Shown here: one piece after another, positions 11,811-21,962 of the stretch
Layout: every line of letters starts with the position of its first letter
How positions within the stretch are numbered: position 1 is the first letter of the stretch
Origin: Lunularia cruciata
Lineage: Eukaryota; Streptophyta; Marchantiopsida; Lunulariales; Lunulariaceae
Reading direction: 5' to 3'
Length of the DNA stretch: 64,000 nt
NCBI GenBank assembly: GCA_948567375.1
Contig: OX419762.1
Coordinates: forward strand, 30,881,465 to 30,945,464
Notes under the pieces: model-generated
What the model was told of the DNA's origin: nothing
The model's input: only the letters and a program-made list of their open reading frames with translations
The model's database searches: none
Made by a program: the position numbers and the translations under genes

Positions 11811-12420
11811 GTACACATCAAGTCCATCCTTGGATGTGACCTGCTATGTTGTTGCATGCAACCAGAGTAGGACAATAGGCTCATCATCTTCATCTTTGGT
11901 GGACAAACCTCTTACCTAGAGAGATTCTACAACATGCTTATGATGGGATTCAAAAATTAGACCACCTTATTGTTGATAATATTTTGGATGTTGAGTGCTA
12001 ATCGTAGATGGTGGTAGTGGTTGATAGAGTCACTTATGGTAGTGGTGAACCTTGTTGGACAGCCCAAAGCCACTTTACCTATACTTATTATTTTCCCAAG
12101 CTTCTATGCTTTTAGAGAGAGAGGTCTTGGACTTCTTTGGGACTCACAATTATAATATTTGGTGAAGCCTAATGTCAATGAGAGGGAGTGGGCAATAGGT
12201 TTTTATACTAGAATTATTGATGTTACAATAGTATCAGAGGGATCCAAGTATCAAGTGTTAGGTTGGGTTATAGACCAAAATTGTTTGACCTGGATTGTGA
12301 GCCTTAGCTTGGTAGAGCAATGTAGGATGTGCTTGATAAGCATCACCACTCAAGCACTTGTGAGCTCTACGCCTATCGAGATAATTCAAGCATATGCTAA
12401 GGGTGATGAACCAAGTGGGT
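11811..12420 (+). mobile_element. DNMT-like region of copy 1, C-terminal part
   Basis: The plus-strand reading segment 12159-12422 contains NEREWAIGF followed by YQVLGWVIDQNCLTWIVS. This matches the end of C5-cytosine methyltransferases: motif IX-like ER-x-x-x-GF and motif X-like LG-x-A-x-D-x-N, where the enzyme wraps back round the S-adenosylmethionine site. The region immediately upstream, 11890-12150, aligns with 60363-60701 of copy 2. The assignment is from motif order in both copies and I could not run a profile search. Confidence 0.72.
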
Positions 12421-12889
12421 AGGGTATTCTTGGGACATAGCCAATGGCTACTAGTGAAAGTAGTCTACTTGGGATCCATCCACGTGAGTATGGTCTACTT
12501 GGGATGTAGCTAGAGGACATATGGAGCTTTTAGCCAACATAGAGGGAGTTTTCTACACTTAACTTGGCAACTCTAGTGGTTGGAGGCATGACATTATTGC
12601 TCCCAAGGGCTTAGTGTCACATCCAGTCAATATATCTTCCACTCCTACATCAATTATAGAGGATACTTGGGAGCCAGATACTGGACCCAAGCTTATAAGA
12701 GGAGAAAGATGGAGATTTTGGAGGTTCTTGAAGAGCTACACAAGTTGTTTTGCCTTTACTTGGTGCTCCAAAAGGATCTAGAATTCAGATTGTGCTTACT
12801 AGTGATACACCAGTTTTGTGACATCCCTACAATGACATGGAGAGAGTATTGATTCAAAGCCAAAGAAGAGACCTTTTTTAGGCTAATTT

Positions 12890-14080
12890 GGTGGAGATGT
12901 CACATGGAGAGTATGCTTCAACTACAATGATGCTAGTCAAGAAGGAAATGCATGGAAACTACACAAATAGGCAAATGTATGGAGATTACCATCCTATCAA
13001 CCAACAGACTAGGGCTTATTGGTATGCCATGCCTATAGGATATCTTTGATGTGATTGGGCATGCAAAGGTCTTTTCAATACTTTAGATCTTTTAGTAAGA
13101 TATCATCAATTGCCAATAAGGGAAGGGAATAAGTCCAAGGTAGCATTTTGAGCTATTGATCCTCACAGTAAGGATGTATTATATTAGTGGAGGTTCTTAC
13201 TATTTGGGTTAAAGAACTCTCTTGCCAAGTTCCAGAGGGTCATGGACAAAACCCTAGCAAGATTGGATTTTACTTGGTATTATATTGATGATATTTTGGT
13301 CTATAGCACTACTATGGAGGAGCATGACATTTGTTAGAGGTGTTTGAGATCTCATGTACATGAGAATAAGATCTCATGTACCCAAATTATATCTTGGGAA
13401 GTGTAGATTCTTCCATGAGCAAGTTGAGTATTTGGGTCACATTATCTACTCTAGGGGACTTGGTGTTCAACAGACCAAGGTAGAGGCTATTGCACATATT
13501 CCTCGGCCTATAGATGTTCACAAAGTGCAAGCATTTGTTGGGTTGGCAAACTTCTTTTGCCAATATGATAGAGGATTTCATGCCATTACCAAGGCCTTGA
13601 CCAAGCTCACACAAGAATGATGTTGGGAAGATGAGCAAGAGATAGCTTTTATTGAGCGTAAGGAGAATTGACATATGCTTCTATTCTTAGGAGACTAATC
13701 AGAGGATGATCATTCCAAGTTCACACTAATTGGAGTATGTTGGGGCTTTGAGTAATACTCACTCACCCAACATGATGATGAGGAGAAGGAGTTTATGGTG
13801 GCCTATGCTAGTTGCTCTAACAATTCAATGGAAGTGAAGTATAGTTTATATGAGGGAGAGTGTTTGGTAGCAATATGGGCAATTGCACATTTGTGATGTT
13901 ACCTATTTGGTAACCCCTTCACTCTCATCACCGATCATTAACCACCAAAGTGGTTGATAGAGTCTCACAAGCTTGCACAATGGACTTTAATTTTATTAGT
14001 ATGATTTCATGGTTATTCACCAACCTAGAGTGGTGAACCATGATGCAAATGAGCTGAGTAGAAACCCATGTCCCAGCCAG
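12890..14080 (+). mobile_element. RT and RNase H region of copy 1
   Basis: Ty3/gypsy RT wording is visible: YHPINQQTRAYWYAMP near 12985-13030, LLFGLKNSLAKFQRVMDK near 13200-13250, and the catalytic YIDDILVYS near 13280-13305. The RT thumb and connection (KLYLGKCRFF, EYLGHIIYS, FVGLANFF) follow at 13380-13560. RNase H remnants (SVKYSLYEGECLVAIWAI, ITDH) lie around 13830-13940. Confidence 0.85.
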
Positions 14081-14479
14081 CAAGATCAGACCAGAGCATG
14101 TTGGCATGATGAGACAAATGAGGAGATGGTGTTAGATTGGCATGCATCGACCTTTCTATGTATATTTTTTGAGGCTTTGGTAGTATCTCTCTCAATGCAT
14201 ACAGGAAGAGTTATTGAGGTCACAAATCCAAAGGGTAGAGATATTGGTATAGTTTAGTAAGACATACATGATGATGTCTTAGTGATGGATTATCTTTGCA
14301 TTGTTGTTGTGTGTAGCAGAATTGGTGCCAAGGAGAAAGACTATGTTCTTCAACAAGCCATGCAATTTAGATTGGAAGTCAGGCACCTTCTTTGTGCATG
14401 GGAAGATGGTAGAGTGCGAGTAGTACCACTTCCATCTTAGAGACCATAGTTGGTCCATCATACTCATGAAAGCTAGGAC

Positions 14480-15300
14480 ATTTTGGAGTAAAGCTACATA
14501 TAGCTTACTTCAAAGTCATTATTGGTGATGCGGTATACAGACCAATGTATAGTAGGTTGTTGCCAGATGTGTGGTTTGTGATCAAGTTAGAGCATCATTC
14601 AATGCTCCTACACCATAGTTACACCCATTACCTATCATGGGATTGGGTAGCCATTGGAGTTTGGACTTGCTAGACCTTTACCATTGATTGTGAGACATCA
14701 TTGATAAGTTTTGGTTATGGTGGAACACTTCTCCAAGTGGATTGAGTTGGTGGCACTTCTTGACAAGTCTAGTGAAGGGAAGGTTTTCTCATTTTTGGAT
14801 TGAGTGCTTAATCATTTTGGTGCACCAATTGAGGTTTTGACTAATCAAGGTTTAGAGTTCTTGAAGAAGTTTGTGACAAGGCATTGATTGATCATCATAC
14901 TACCTCCCCGAGATCACTCTAAGGCAAATGGTTTAGCAAAGAGAGTGGTTTAGATGATGAAGAGAGAAGATTGGGATCTCTAGTTACCTTGGTTGGCCAT
15001 GGGCTATGGATTTAATTGGCAAAACTCCTTAGCATCCTTCTCTCTTTACTTTCTACTCTATGGATGAGACCCAAATGTGCCTATAAACATTCATTGAGAT
15101 GCTACTATAGTTTTGGACTTGGATGATCAAGACATATGGGTTAGTGCATGTTCTCAATGAGTAAAGATCGTTTGGAGCATGATGTCGATGACCTTTGAGA
15201 ACTTGGCAATTGCTCAACATAAGGATACCTTATGTTATGCTACTATTCAAGGAGGAGGTTATAGATCCTTGATCCATCAATTTCATCCAAGTGACTATGT
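14480..15300 (+). mobile_element. Integrase region of copy 1
   Basis: This region carries the integrase zinc-binding end (CQMCGL and CDQVRASFNAPT near 14550-14610) followed by LHPLPIMGLGSHWSLDL-like core sequence. Catalytic-core remnants continue to about 15000 and a C-terminal part to about 15300. The same blocks occur on the minus strand at 56500-58022 in copy 2. Confidence 0.75.
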
Positions 15301-15504
15301 ATATATATAGTTAATAGCATTGACAACACTTGATGTTACTACAAGTCACACTATCTTGAAAGTGCGTGAGGTTTTGCCTTTTGGAGTCCTTATGTTGGAA
15401 GGACATGATAGTGTTGTTTGAAAGGATCATATGCGCAATTGTGTGCCATGCCACCTCCCAAACATTGATGGCACTATGGACCCAAGCTTGGCACTTGTAG
15501 GTGC

Positions 15505-15655
15505 AGGCTTGCGGTGTATGTTATGTGGCTCTTTTGGTAGAGCTACTACTATGTTGATGTATGATAGTTGTTTGAGAGGATGGCATATGGCATGTTTTAC
15601 TCCTCCACTCATGATGGTTGCTCAATGACAATGGTTATGCCCTAGATGTACTTGA
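15505..15655 (+). mobile_element. PHD-finger-like block after integrase, copy 1
   Basis: One plus-strand frame shows RCMLCGSFGRATTMLMYDSC, then LRGWHMACFTPPL, then WLCPRC at 15632-15649. Spacing and wording follow the C4-H-C3 PHD finger, including the usual D-x-C, GWH, C-x-x-PPL and W-x-C-P-x-C pattern. PHD fingers read histone H3 tails, most often methylated or unmodified lysine 4. The position, after integrase and just before the polypurine tract, is where chromoviruses carry a chromodomain, so a targeting role is a reasonable inference. The block is also seen in copy 2 (56140-56285). Confidence 0.78.
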
Positions 15656-15823
15656 TCTATAACTAGTTTAACCTTTATATGGTGTAGATTGCAGATATGC
15701 AACTAACAATGGGGCTCGATAGCACCCGGCCTCTTGATCTTTGCCATCATTGGGTACACCATACACTTGTAATAGATGGCTATCTAGAGTTAAAGAGACC
15801 TAACTGCCAACTAGGGGGGGCAT

Positions 15824-16437
15824 TGTGATACTTTAGAGTGCATGTATGACTTATGTGTGATTTTTGCTTCTATAGTGTATGATGTTGACAATGATGTATG
15901 TTGTGTAGCAATGTATATATGCATACAAATTATCATGATGTTTGTAGTGCCAAAGCTAGGTTGCTTGGTTGTTGGAGTGGTGGTGTTTGTAATCATAGGT
16001 ATTTTGGTAGTTCCTCATGGACTGCTTGTTGATGGTTCAAATTTATGTGAGGGCTACCATCAATGGTGCCATTAGGGCTAGAGATCAAGGTCGAGTAGAG
16101 GATTATACCTTCAAAAGTGCAGCTTCAGAGAGCTCACTTCTTTTATGTTGAGCCTTTGAGTTCTTGGCTATGGTGGATAGAGGTCATCAAACGTCACCTG
16201 AAGTCTCTTAGCTAGAGTGAGTGTGGCTTGATTGTAATTTGTGCCTAATTGTTGGTAGATTATTGAGTGAAGGATCAAGTACAAATCTGATTTGAGTGTG
16301 ATTTGAGTGGAAGAGTGAACTGATTATTGTGGCTTTTAACAGTTCATGTATGACTTATGTGTGAGTTATGATTCTATTGTGTATGCAATGATGTATGTTG
16401 TGTAGTGATGTATATACCCATGAGACACATACACATG
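15824..16437 (+). repeat. Probable 3' LTR of DNMT-PHD copy 1
   Basis: The LTR begins TGTGATACTTTAGAG directly after the polypurine tract and aligns with 55281-55956 (reverse strand). From 16328 about 95 bp repeat the LTR's own first 95 bp (TGTGGC, then TTCATGTATGACTTATG). The second copy does the same, so I place the end near 16437, with an uncertainty of tens of bases. Confidence 0.65.
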
Positions 16438-16447
16438 ACATGGTACA

Positions 16448-19400
16448 TGTGGCATAACATATATCTATACTAAAGGTGTTAAGGTGTCTATTACATAGCA
16501 TCCAATGGTAGCATAAGGGTCAGAGGGTTAGAGTATTTAGGTCTTACTTTTGAGAGAGCAAGTTTACCATAGTATCAAGATATTGGTGGCATAGTCAAGC
16601 CCCATGAGAAATATTTGGGAGAGGCAAGGCTAGGCACGACCAAGATTTTCATTACCTTAAAACCTAGCCTGCAAGTATTCTATTCTTCACTTCATGCAAT
16701 TAGATTTGCAATAAGAGAAAATCGACCAAAGTGCTTTATATACCTTTTTGTGTTCTTTTTATGTTGTAAATGTTGTGTAGATTTGCATCAACATTTACTA
16801 CATTTTTTACCAATAGGTTATAGGCCATGTTTACCAATGCATGAAGAGTGATTATCCTTTTTGTAATATTTTAGAGAGATTGGAAGATTCTTTCAAATAT
16901 GAGAGTAGATTAAGACACAATGGGAACAAGGAGCAATGTGAGAGATATAGCACATATTAGTCAATTTAATAAGGAGAATTTCTTGATTTGAAAATTCAGG
17001 ATGATGATCATCTTCAAGTCAAAAAGACTTAGAGGGATCAGTAATGAGACAAAGATTATAAACAAGGCATGACAAATGGAGGAGAGATTGGTTTGTAGAG
17101 TAAGAATGATGCTATAAAAATGTACATCTATGCGTCAATAGAAGAGAATTATTTATAGAGATTGATCAAGTGTAGAACCACAAACCAGATATGGAGTAGA
17201 TTGATTATGTTACATGAGCAATGTGCTTCATAGAACAAGCACAATCTATAGCAAAGATTCTTTCAATTATAGATGAAACCAAGAGAAGAGATAGCGGGTT
17301 CATTAGAAAAGTAGAAACTCTCACTAGTCAATTGAGTAACCTTGTTGTTACAATAGTTGATTCCTCAATCATCACCAAGATTATTTTTTTTGTTTGCCAC
17401 AAGCTTATTTCCATAGAATATATCTGAGGAGTAGCAAACCATTGAGAGACTAACTGCAAGATTGCTCAAGGAAGAAACCTCAAACAGATGTGGAGAGGAG
17501 AAAGAAGATAGCTCAAGGGAGAGAGCCTTTCTTGCTACTTATAAAAGAAGCATGGGAGGTAGCAATGATGGTGGGACTCACAAGGAGACCAATATTTCTT
17601 AACTGAAGAAGATAACTAGTTTCATCAAATGCAAAAAGAAGGAGCACCATGCAAGAGAATGCAGAGGTGAGTAGATCATCCCAAGAAGAAAGCTGCACAA
17701 TGCAAGTACTCATTTAAGTCAAGCCAATGCTCTAATGACATCAAGTATTGCATTTGCTACTAGTTCTAGCATTGGCACAAGTATTGATCATCTAAAAAAT
17801 GATGTTTTGTATGTGGATGGAGTTGCTCTAGAGCACATGATCAATAGATGAGAGTGGTTCCAAGATTTCAAGAAGATTGAAGAAGGAACCAAGCCAATGT
17901 ATGTTGTTGAAAATTGAAAGGTTTGGGTTGTTTGAGTTGGGAAATCTTGATTTCTTGTAAGCTTGGTGCAAGATGAAAAGAAGGAAGCATCAAAGGAGTT
18001 CTTTATATGTTGAATCACAATCTATTCAATATTGGTCAAGTAGCATCCAAAGGCATTCAAACCACCTACACCAAAGAGGGAGAAAGATGAAGTCGTGGTG
18101 GAAGGGTGTATTGTGACTTAAAGACTATAGACTTCATACTAGAGTTGCCAAGATAGGTAACATTTCCCAAGAAAACTCTATTCTTGCAGTGATTGAGAAA
18201 GTGAGAAGTTAGAAAAGAAAAAAACAATGTCAAAAGTTAGATATTGTACTTTGGTACCAATAAGAGGATCAGGTTATTATCTCCTTTATAAGGATTATAC
18301 TAGTAGTTTAAAATTTTTATTTTTCTTGAAAGAAAATCAGAAACTCTCTCTTGTTTCAAGCAACTTCACACATATATAGAAACTTATAATGGAGTGAAGA
18401 TCAAGAAACTAAAATTTGATGAAGGACGTGAATACATTAGAAAGTAATTTTTTGTTTTTGTACAGAGTGTTAGATTAGTCAATGAACTTAGAACACATTA
18501 CACTCTTGAGAAAAATGATATTTTAGAGGGAGATTATAGAACAATTCTTTAGGTAGCAAGAAGAATGTTGCTTTCTAGCAAGCTACCTAGAGAGTTGTGG
18601 GAAGAAGCAATGGAAGCTGCTACACATGTTCTGAATAAATTTTCCAATAGATTTTTAGAGAAAACTCCTTAAAAGTTTGGCTTGGAACAAAAACCAACAG
18701 TTGCACATTTGAGAACTTTTGGTTGCTCTATCTTTGTGCACACGCCAAAGGGTCAGAAAAAGCAGTTTGATCCAAAGAGACATGAGATGTCTTTTGTTTC
18801 ATAAAGTTCAGATTCCTTTAGCTTCAAATTTTGAGATCAAAAGAAGAAAAAGATATGTGAATGGAAGGATGTCATGTTTTAAGAGGAGCATAAACTATTA
18901 TAAATCATAAACTTGATCATAAACTATTATAGATGTTGAACTTAGACACAAATTGTCTTCAAATAAGAGATGAAGAGCAAGACAATGCTAGAATGAGCAT
19001 TGATGAGATAGAAGTTGATGGAGAGTCTACACAAGCTTCTAAGGTAGCTACAAAGTAGGCTATAGAAGCATCACCAAGTGAGACTATCATCTTTCTACTT
19101 CAAGAAGAAAGTGAGGTCAATCAAGAACCAGATTTGCAAATGAGCTCAATTTCAACCACTAAAGATGGAGAAAATTATAGAAGTGGGAGAATGAGAAGAC
19201 CACCACAAAGACTTGGTGAGCGGGATTATGGTAAGACATCTTATGCTTGCATTGTTGCAGCTAAGATTGAAGGAGGAGATGTAGATTTGTTCATTTCCAA
19301 GGTGTGGTGCAATCATTTGAGTGGATGAAGGCCATGGATGAGGAATTCAAGTCATTGAAGCAAAACAATACTTGTAAGCTGCAAACATTGCCTAGAGGGT

Positions 19401-21094
19401 GAAAATAGTCACATGTAAGTTGGTTTATAGAACCAAGCTTGATGTTAAGGGCAACTCACAAGGCACAAGGCTAGACTTGTTTCCAATAGATATTCACAAC
19501 TTGTAGGAATCACCTATGAGGAGACATTGGCTCTATTCTTTCACTATTTGCAATGGAAGAGATAGAGATAGCTCAATTTGACATCAAGACAACTTTTCTT
19601 AATGGAGATTTGCATGAGGAAATTTACTGGAAGTAGTTATAAGGATACATAAAATTTGGAAAGGAAAAGAGTGTTTGCAAATTGCTAAAGAGTCTTTATG
19701 GCTTAAAGCAAGTCTCAATAAATTGGAACCGGAAGTTTGATGACTTCTTAGTGAGGTATCACTTAAAGCATCACTTTTTAATCCTTGTGTGTATTATGGA
19801 TATGGGGTAATCCTCACTATCATTGTGGATGATGGACTGATTTGTGGGAATGATAAATCCCGCATTGCTAGCATGTTAGATCATCTTGGTAGAGAATTTG
19901 AAGTTACATTTGGAGAAGCAAAATGCTATTTAGGACTTTAATTTTTGTGTTAGAGAAAAAATTAGAATCATATTGACTCAAGAAAGATATGTAGAGTCAA
20001 ATATAAATTGGTTCAATCTTGGAGATGCATATCTAGTTGCTACTCTTGAAGATCCAAATACTACCAAATGATTACAAGTGAAGAAAATAAACCTATTAGA
20101 GCACCCTACCACAAAGCAATAGGATATCTAATGTATGTTATGATAGGTACAAGACCTAACATAGCTTATGCTGGTAGCATAGTAGCAAAGTTCAGTTCTA
20201 ATTGCTCACCTCAACATTTGGAAGCAAAGAAGCAAATTTTCAAGTACCTCAAAGGTATTTTGGATTATGGATTAGAGTTTAGTGGAGATTATGGTCTTAC
20301 TAATACACTAGTTGGATATTTTGATGTTGGTTTTAAAGGTGACTTAAACAATAGAAAATCATTTAGTTGTTTCATATTCATGATGAATGGTGGACCCTTA
20401 GCTTGGAGCAACCAGCAACAACAACACATTGTCACTTCTATCATAGAGGCAGAGTAAATAGCAGCATATTCAGCTGTCAAAGAAGCAATATGGCTCTACA
20501 AGTCACTCAAGGAGCTACAATCTGGACAAGATGGTCCAACTCCAATGTACAATAACAATAAGAGTGTTATCAAGTTTGTGTATAACCCAGAGTTCCACAA
20601 GAGAACCAAGCACATATAGGTCCAATATCACTATGTGTGAGAGCAGTAAGAGAAACATGAAATCTGTTCCACCTACATCAACACCAAGAGTAAGATTGCA
20701 AATATATTTACAAAAGCTTTGTAGGAGATAAGTTTTGTAAGTTTAGAAATTTGATTGAGTGTTGAAAGTACATTTCAGATGGTAGTACATGTAGCATTAA
20801 TATAGCATGTACCTATACTGCATATGTTTTTGTACAACACCTAGCATCCAACGGCAGCATAAGTAAGGGTTAGAGTATTTAGGTCTTACTTTTGAGAGAG
20901 TAGGTAGTTCATTCCATCAAGATGTGGTGGCATAGTCAAGAAGCTTGAGCACCATGACTTGTGAGCAACAGTCTGAAGAAGCAAGGCCAAGCAACATGAC
21001 CAATCTGCACAAGTATTTTGTACACCTTTTTGTGTTCCTTGTACGTTGTAAATGTTGTGCAGATTTTCCTCATTATTTATGACAATTTTCAACA
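16448..21094 (+). mobile_element. Ty1/copia retrotransposon fossil
   Basis: This is an old copia element. Its direct LTRs lie at about 16448-16811 and 20790-21094. They share TAGCATCCAA, TTAGAGTATTTAGGTCTTACTTTTGAGAGAG and a block ending near TGTTGTAAATGTTGTG. Gag-like sequence lies at 17200-17750. Integrase remnants (LRTFGCSIFVH) are near 18710. RT remnants (IKTTFLNGDLHEE, GLKQVSINW, CVYYGYG) lie at 19570-19810. RNase H (RAPYHKAIGYLMYVM, GTRPNIAYA, GPLAWSNQQQQ) covers 20068-20457. The gag-integrase-RT order is that of copia. It is extensively broken, with dozens of breaks, and LTR identity is low, so it is ancient. Confidence 0.88.
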
Positions 21095-21304
21095 CAAAGA
21101 TAGTGGTGTTTATAGTTATACTCGTTTATTCAGAAGATAGAACAAATCTTTTTACTAGTCAAACGTGTGAACACTTGTAGGTTACTGAGTTTCTACATCC
21201 ATTCAGGCTATTAATCGAATTTGATACGTGCTCCTTATACTCTACACCATTCTTCACATTCGTTGTTTGTAAATTCGTTGATGAGGATAGAAATTGAGTA
21301 TACA

Positions 21305-21785
21305 CTTTGCTTAATGTTAGTAAAGAGTGCAAGAAAACAGAAAGTTTAGAGTATTCAGGGTAACAAATGATAGTCAACAGTTGAGAAAAAACAGTAACTA
21401 ATAGCCGGTGTACATATAGTGCAAAATACAACGATTACAAAAAACAACCTTGATTGATTAAGCAAGTTTCCTAGCAAATGAGAACATCGCTGTATTAGTA
21501 CCTCTTTGCTTAATGATAACGAAAGGAGTACAAGAAAACTGAAAGTTACTATGCAGGATAACAAATAACGGTTGTAAATAAAACAGTAATTTATAGCAAG
21601 TGTATGTATAGTCCATGATACGAAGATTACCAACAATAGCCTTTATTGCAAAAGCTAGTCTCTTATCAAATGAGAAGACTGCTGTATATAGTGAGCTTAT
21701 GTTTAGGGTGGCCGGCGTGATTCGAACCTGGAGTTACTATGCAGGGTAACAGATGACGGTTGAGAGAAAACACTAGTTAATTTCT
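21305..21785. repeat. Diverged tandem repeat of about 200 bp (two units plus a partial third)
   Basis: Two units start with CTTTGCTTAATG at about 21305 and 21506. They share GGGTAACAAATGA/GGATAACAAATAA, ACAGTAA, and CTAGCAAATGAGAAC/CTTATCAAATGAGAAG. A third partial unit (GAGTTACTATGCAGGGTAACAGATGACGGTTGAGAG) starts near 21730, directly after a tRNA fragment. The function is unknown; it lies between the copia LTR and the tRNA-Ser gene. Confidence 0.75.
21707..21730 (-). pseudogene. 3' fragment of a tRNA-Ser gene
   Basis: On the minus strand this reads AGGTTCGAATCACGCCGGCC plus AC. It is the T-arm and acceptor end of a tRNA and matches the tRNA-Ser gene at 21881-21962 except for a few bases. 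Only this end is present; the repeat unit abuts it. It looks like a partial duplicate of the neighbouring tRNA locus. Confidence 0.7.
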
Positions 21786-21880
21786 AGTATTCAGAACACT
21801 TACGAGGACTACCCGTTGGTTGAGGGAGGTAATTTCGAAATTGAAAAGAAAACCAATGGATCAGGTAGCCAGATCAGGAG

Positions 21881-21962
21881 CGTGGTCGGCAGGATTCGAA
21901 CCTGCGCGGGCAAAGCCCACATGATTTCTAGTCATGCCCGATAACCACTCCGGCACGACCAC
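21881..21962 (-). tRNA. trnS-AGA: tRNA-Ser, anticodon AGA (reads UCU)
   Basis: This 82-nt gene is intact. The 7-bp acceptor stem pairs completely (GTGGTCG with CGACCAC) with discriminator G. The D-loop carries GGTTATC, the anticodon loop reads ACTAGAAAT, the long class II variable arm (TGTGGGCTTTGCCCGC) is typical of serine tRNAs, and the T-loop holds GGTTCGAATCC (B box). The whole sequence is very close to the nuclear tRNA-Ser(AGA) of flowering plants. Downstream on the minus strand, T-runs near 21846-21853 can serve as a Pol III terminator. The gene has no intron and does not encode CCA, as expected for a nuclear gene. Confidence 0.97.

Larger units (their letters stand above)
11811..16437 (+). 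mobile_element. Ty3/gypsy DNMT-PHD element, copy 1, 3' half (end of DNMT, RT, RNase H, integrase, PHD, LTR)
   Basis: This continues the element interrupted at 3987. It holds the C-terminal DNMT-like region (11811-12420), RT (about 12890-13620, with YYIDDILVYS near 13280), RNase H and connection (about 13690-14080), integrase (about 14480-15300, with CGLxxD-like CVVCDQ zinc residues near 14570), a PHD-finger-like block (15505-15655), a polypurine tract (CTAGGGGGGG at 15811-15820) and the 3' LTR (from 15824). Order and spacing are mirrored in copy 2. The copy is heavily broken and old. Confidence 0.8.
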
